DNA of 5,452 nucleotides from Phycisphaerae bacterium. Its GTDB lineage: Bacteria; Planctomycetota; Phycisphaerae; Sedimentisphaerales; Anaerohalosphaeraceae. Positions 4,389-5,452 of this stretch are shown here, piece after piece. Each line of letters opens with the position of its first letter. Position 1 is the stretch's first letter. The stretch lies in the NCBI GenBank assembly GCA_003567095.1, contig PXAQ01000209.1, forward strand, positions 1 to 5,452, in the 5' to 3' direction. Below the pieces are notes generated by a model, which had not been told where the DNA came from, made no database searches, and saw nothing but the letters and a program-made list of their open reading frames with translations. The position numbers were made by a program, and so were the translations under genes.

Positions 4389-4715
4389 ATGAGATTAATA
4401 CTTTTAGAAGAAGCCTTGAAAGAAGCGATTGAGAAGAACGTGGATTCCACCTTCTCAAAGCTGATTCTGGCATGCAGGGATTCGATTGGCATGAAGCAAT
4501 ACCGCGGAGGTGAGTTCATTGGAGTACCTCAGCAAAGACTTGCACGCCTTGAGCAAGCCTTTTATAGGGATATGCCGACAGCCCAAGAGCTTGAGCGCTT
4601 GCATCTTCTCTTCGGAATCGATGAAAAGCTGCTAGAGGAAAAAGCCCATAAACACGTGCAAGAGCTAATCATCGCAAGAAAAGTGAGAGTAATCCATGAG
4701 CCTGAAGAAGTGTAA
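4389..4715 (+). CDS. XRE-like helix-turn-helix protein of unknown role
   Basis: This 108-aa protein resembles a diverged XRE/Cro helix-turn-helix domain. FSKLILACRDSIGM (residues 22-35) looks like the first helix, IGVPQQRLARLEQAFYRDMPTAQELERLHLLFGID (44-78) fits the second and recognition helices, the connecting segment and the last helices, and a Lys/Glu-rich helix follows to the end. The segment between the first two helices (KQYRGGEF) is unusual for the family, so DNA binding is probable but not proven. AAGGAG lies 9 nt before the ATG. It begins 4 nt after the helicase-loader stop, and its own end overlaps the zinc-finger frame by 20 bases. It could be a transcriptional regulator or a replication accessory protein. 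Confidence 0.65.
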   Translation: MRLILLEEALKEAIEKNVDSTFSKLILACRDSIGMKQYRGGEFIGVPQQRLARLEQAFYRDMPTAQELERLHLLFGIDEKLLEEKAHKHVQELIIARKVRVIHEPEEV

Positions 4716-4965
4716 TTTATGCCATGAAGAGAAAGACGAAGAAAAAGAGTTCTACAAAGCCTCAGGGGAAAGAGGAAAAATGGGACGGTGCAAAGAATGC
4801 CACAAAGCCTACACGAGAGCCTGGTACCAAATCTGTAAGCTGGAGATTGATAAAACTGCTCAGTCCTCGCGATTCATTCTTCGAAAAGGTGGCGGCAGAC
4901 ATCCCCGACCTAAGGAACGAGATAGACGAGCAGTGGAGATGGGAAGGATTGAACCATGTGCTTGA
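4696..4965 (+). CDS. Cys4 zinc-finger ORF, probably the N-terminal part of a broken or frameshifted protein
   Basis: Residues 6-45 form a clear four-cysteine finger: CNLC (Cys6, Cys9), the spacer ...EKEFYK..., then CKEC (Cys32, Cys35) followed by HKAYTRAWYQ. The pattern CxxC...FY...CKxCxKxYxRxWY is common in small phage and HNH-associated zinc ribbons. After about residue 45 the frame becomes Arg/Pro/Gly-rich (RKGGGRHPRPKERDRR) and looks non-coding, exactly where the frame one base ahead starts to encode a sigma region 4. So either this short protein has a junk tail, or the true product is a finger-sigma fusion made by a +1 shift or broken by a one-base change. The ATG overlaps the previous gene by 20 bases and has only a weak GAG-type ribosome site, which suggests coupling. 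Confidence 0.65.
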   Translation: MSLKKCNLCHEEKDEEKEFYKASGERGKMGRCKECHKAYTRAWYQICKLEIDKTAQSSRFILRKGGGRHPRPKERDRRAVEMGRIEPCA

Positions 4966-5374
4966 TAATCTTCCAGGAAGACAGGGAATGGTATTGAAAA
5001 TGAGGTTTTTTAACGAAATGTCATTACTACAAATAAGCCAGGTTCTGGGGGTGAGCCGGGAAAGAATTCGCCAGATAGAAGCTAAAGGGCTCAGACATTT
5101 GCGTCATCCCCAAATCAAAGAGAAATTGAGACAGTTTGATATTCCCATTGAAGAAGAGTGGTATCCAAAAAAAGAAATTATAATTAATGTAGAAGCAACC
5201 GACTACATTCCGCCTAAGCCTCAATGGGTGAAAGCGGAATTTACGGAAGACGGGGTACCATACTTGGCAGCAGATAGTTCTTACATCTGGTGCATCAAGC
5301 CCGTCACACTCAAGGTTTACGATAACTGGCTTTCTCAGACCATGGAGGAACATGAGGCTATTCATAGACCATAA
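4724..5374 (+). CDS. Sigma-70 region 4-like protein (true start uncertain)
   Basis: Residues 76-135 of this frame match sigma-70 region 4: LDNLPGRQGMVLKMRFF, then the helix-turn-helix LLQISQVLGVSRERIRQIEAKGLRHLRHP, very like RpoD (RERIRQIEAKALRKLRHP). Regions 1-3 are absent. The C-terminal 80 residues are unrecognised, with many aromatics. The only ATG is at 4724, but the first 45 residues are Lys-rich and are a shadow of the zinc-finger frame. Sigma-like coding begins near 4862, with an acidic helix (SPRDSFFEKVAADIPDLRNEIDE). Possible origins are a +1 shift from the zinc-finger frame (225-aa fusion) or the GTG at 4958, which has GGAAGG 10 nt upstream but would lack that helix. Region 4 binds the -35 element and the polymerase beta flap, so it could redirect host transcription. 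The end overlaps the rusA start by 23 bases. Confidence 0.75.
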   Translation: MKRKTKKKSSTKPQGKEEKWDGAKNATKPTREPGTKSVSWRLIKLLSPRDSFFEKVAADIPDLRNEIDEQWRWEGLNHVLDNLPGRQGMVLKMRFFNEMSLLQISQVLGVSRERIRQIEAKGLRHLRHPQIKEKLRQFDIPIEEEWYPKKEIIINVEATDYIPPKPQWVKAEFTEDGVPYLAADSSYIWCIKPVTLKVYDNWLSQTMEEHEAIHRP

Positions 5375-5452
5375 GCCTATTGGCAAAGCGCGTCATCGGT
5401 TCAATACCGAAACAGGCGTCGCATACGACCCCCAATCGAATCAAAAGATGGG
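5352..5452 (+). CDS. rusA: RusA-family Holliday junction resolvase, N-terminal fragment
   Basis: The last 33 codons read MRLFIDHKPIGKARHRFNTE followed by a TGVAYDP-type turn, and the frame is open at the window edge. This matches the N-terminus of RusA resolvases: a short first beta strand, then P-x-GK-x-R-x-R (Pro9, Gly11, Lys12, Arg14, Arg16) and a hairpin with a 'Y-D/T-P' end. RusA cuts four-way junctions made during phage recombination and replication and is normally a dimer of about 120 residues. The catalytic aspartates lie further on and are not in the window. GGAGG precedes the ATG by 3 nt, close but usable. It overlaps the sigma-like gene, so it belongs to the same rightward operon. 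Confidence 0.85.
   Translation, partial: MRLFIDHKPIGKARHRFNTETGVAYDPQSNQKM

Noticed and set aside
4724..4861. The Lys-rich N-terminus of the sigma-like frame as real protein
   Set aside because: It is read from the same DNA as the clear zinc finger one frame over, and has the low-complexity look of an out-of-frame translation.

Overview
This window looks like the early region of a tailed double-stranded DNA phage or a prophage. The evidence is a YqaJ-type exonuclease next to a RecT annealing protein, a lambda-O-like winged-helix replication initiator followed by a DnaC-like AAA+ helicase loader, a RusA-type resolvase, small Cro/XRE-type DNA-binding proteins, dense gene packing with stop/start overlaps, and a divergent control region. 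The DNA is moderately AT-rich by eye and uses strong AGGAGG-type ribosome sites and sigma-70-like promoters. The host cannot be named from this sequence. No integrase, CI-type repressor, structural or lysis gene is visible, so temperate versus lytic life cannot be decided.

Layout. Bases 1-2094 form a leftward (minus-strand) recombination operon. In order of transcription it holds an unrecognised 95-aa acidic protein, RecT, the YqaJ exonuclease and the start of another gene that leaves the window. Bases 2095-2278 are a divergent promoter/operator region with a good leftward TTGACA promoter and repeated TACG-n4-CGTA-like elements. Bases 2279-2479 encode a 66-aa Cro-like protein read rightward. 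Bases 2480-3029 hold no convincing long gene but many inverted repeats, including an excellent leftward intrinsic terminator with a possible promoter just upstream of it, which suggests a short antisense RNA. Bases 3030-5452 form a tightly overlapping rightward operon: replication initiator, helicase loader, XRE-like protein, zinc-finger ORF, sigma-region-4 ORF and the start of RusA.

How it fits together. The leftward operon would supply a double-strand end resection and annealing pair. The rightward operon would start theta replication: the initiator would bind three repeats inside its own gene beside an AT-rich segment, and the AAA+ loader would bring in the host helicase. RusA would resolve the branched DNA, and the zinc-finger/sigma-region-4 product may redirect host RNA polymerase.

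The most unusual points are the in-gene iteron origin conserved at DNA rather than protein level, the zinc finger and sigma region 4 lying in two overlapping frames one base apart, and the possible OOP-like small RNA between the Cro-like gene and the initiator.
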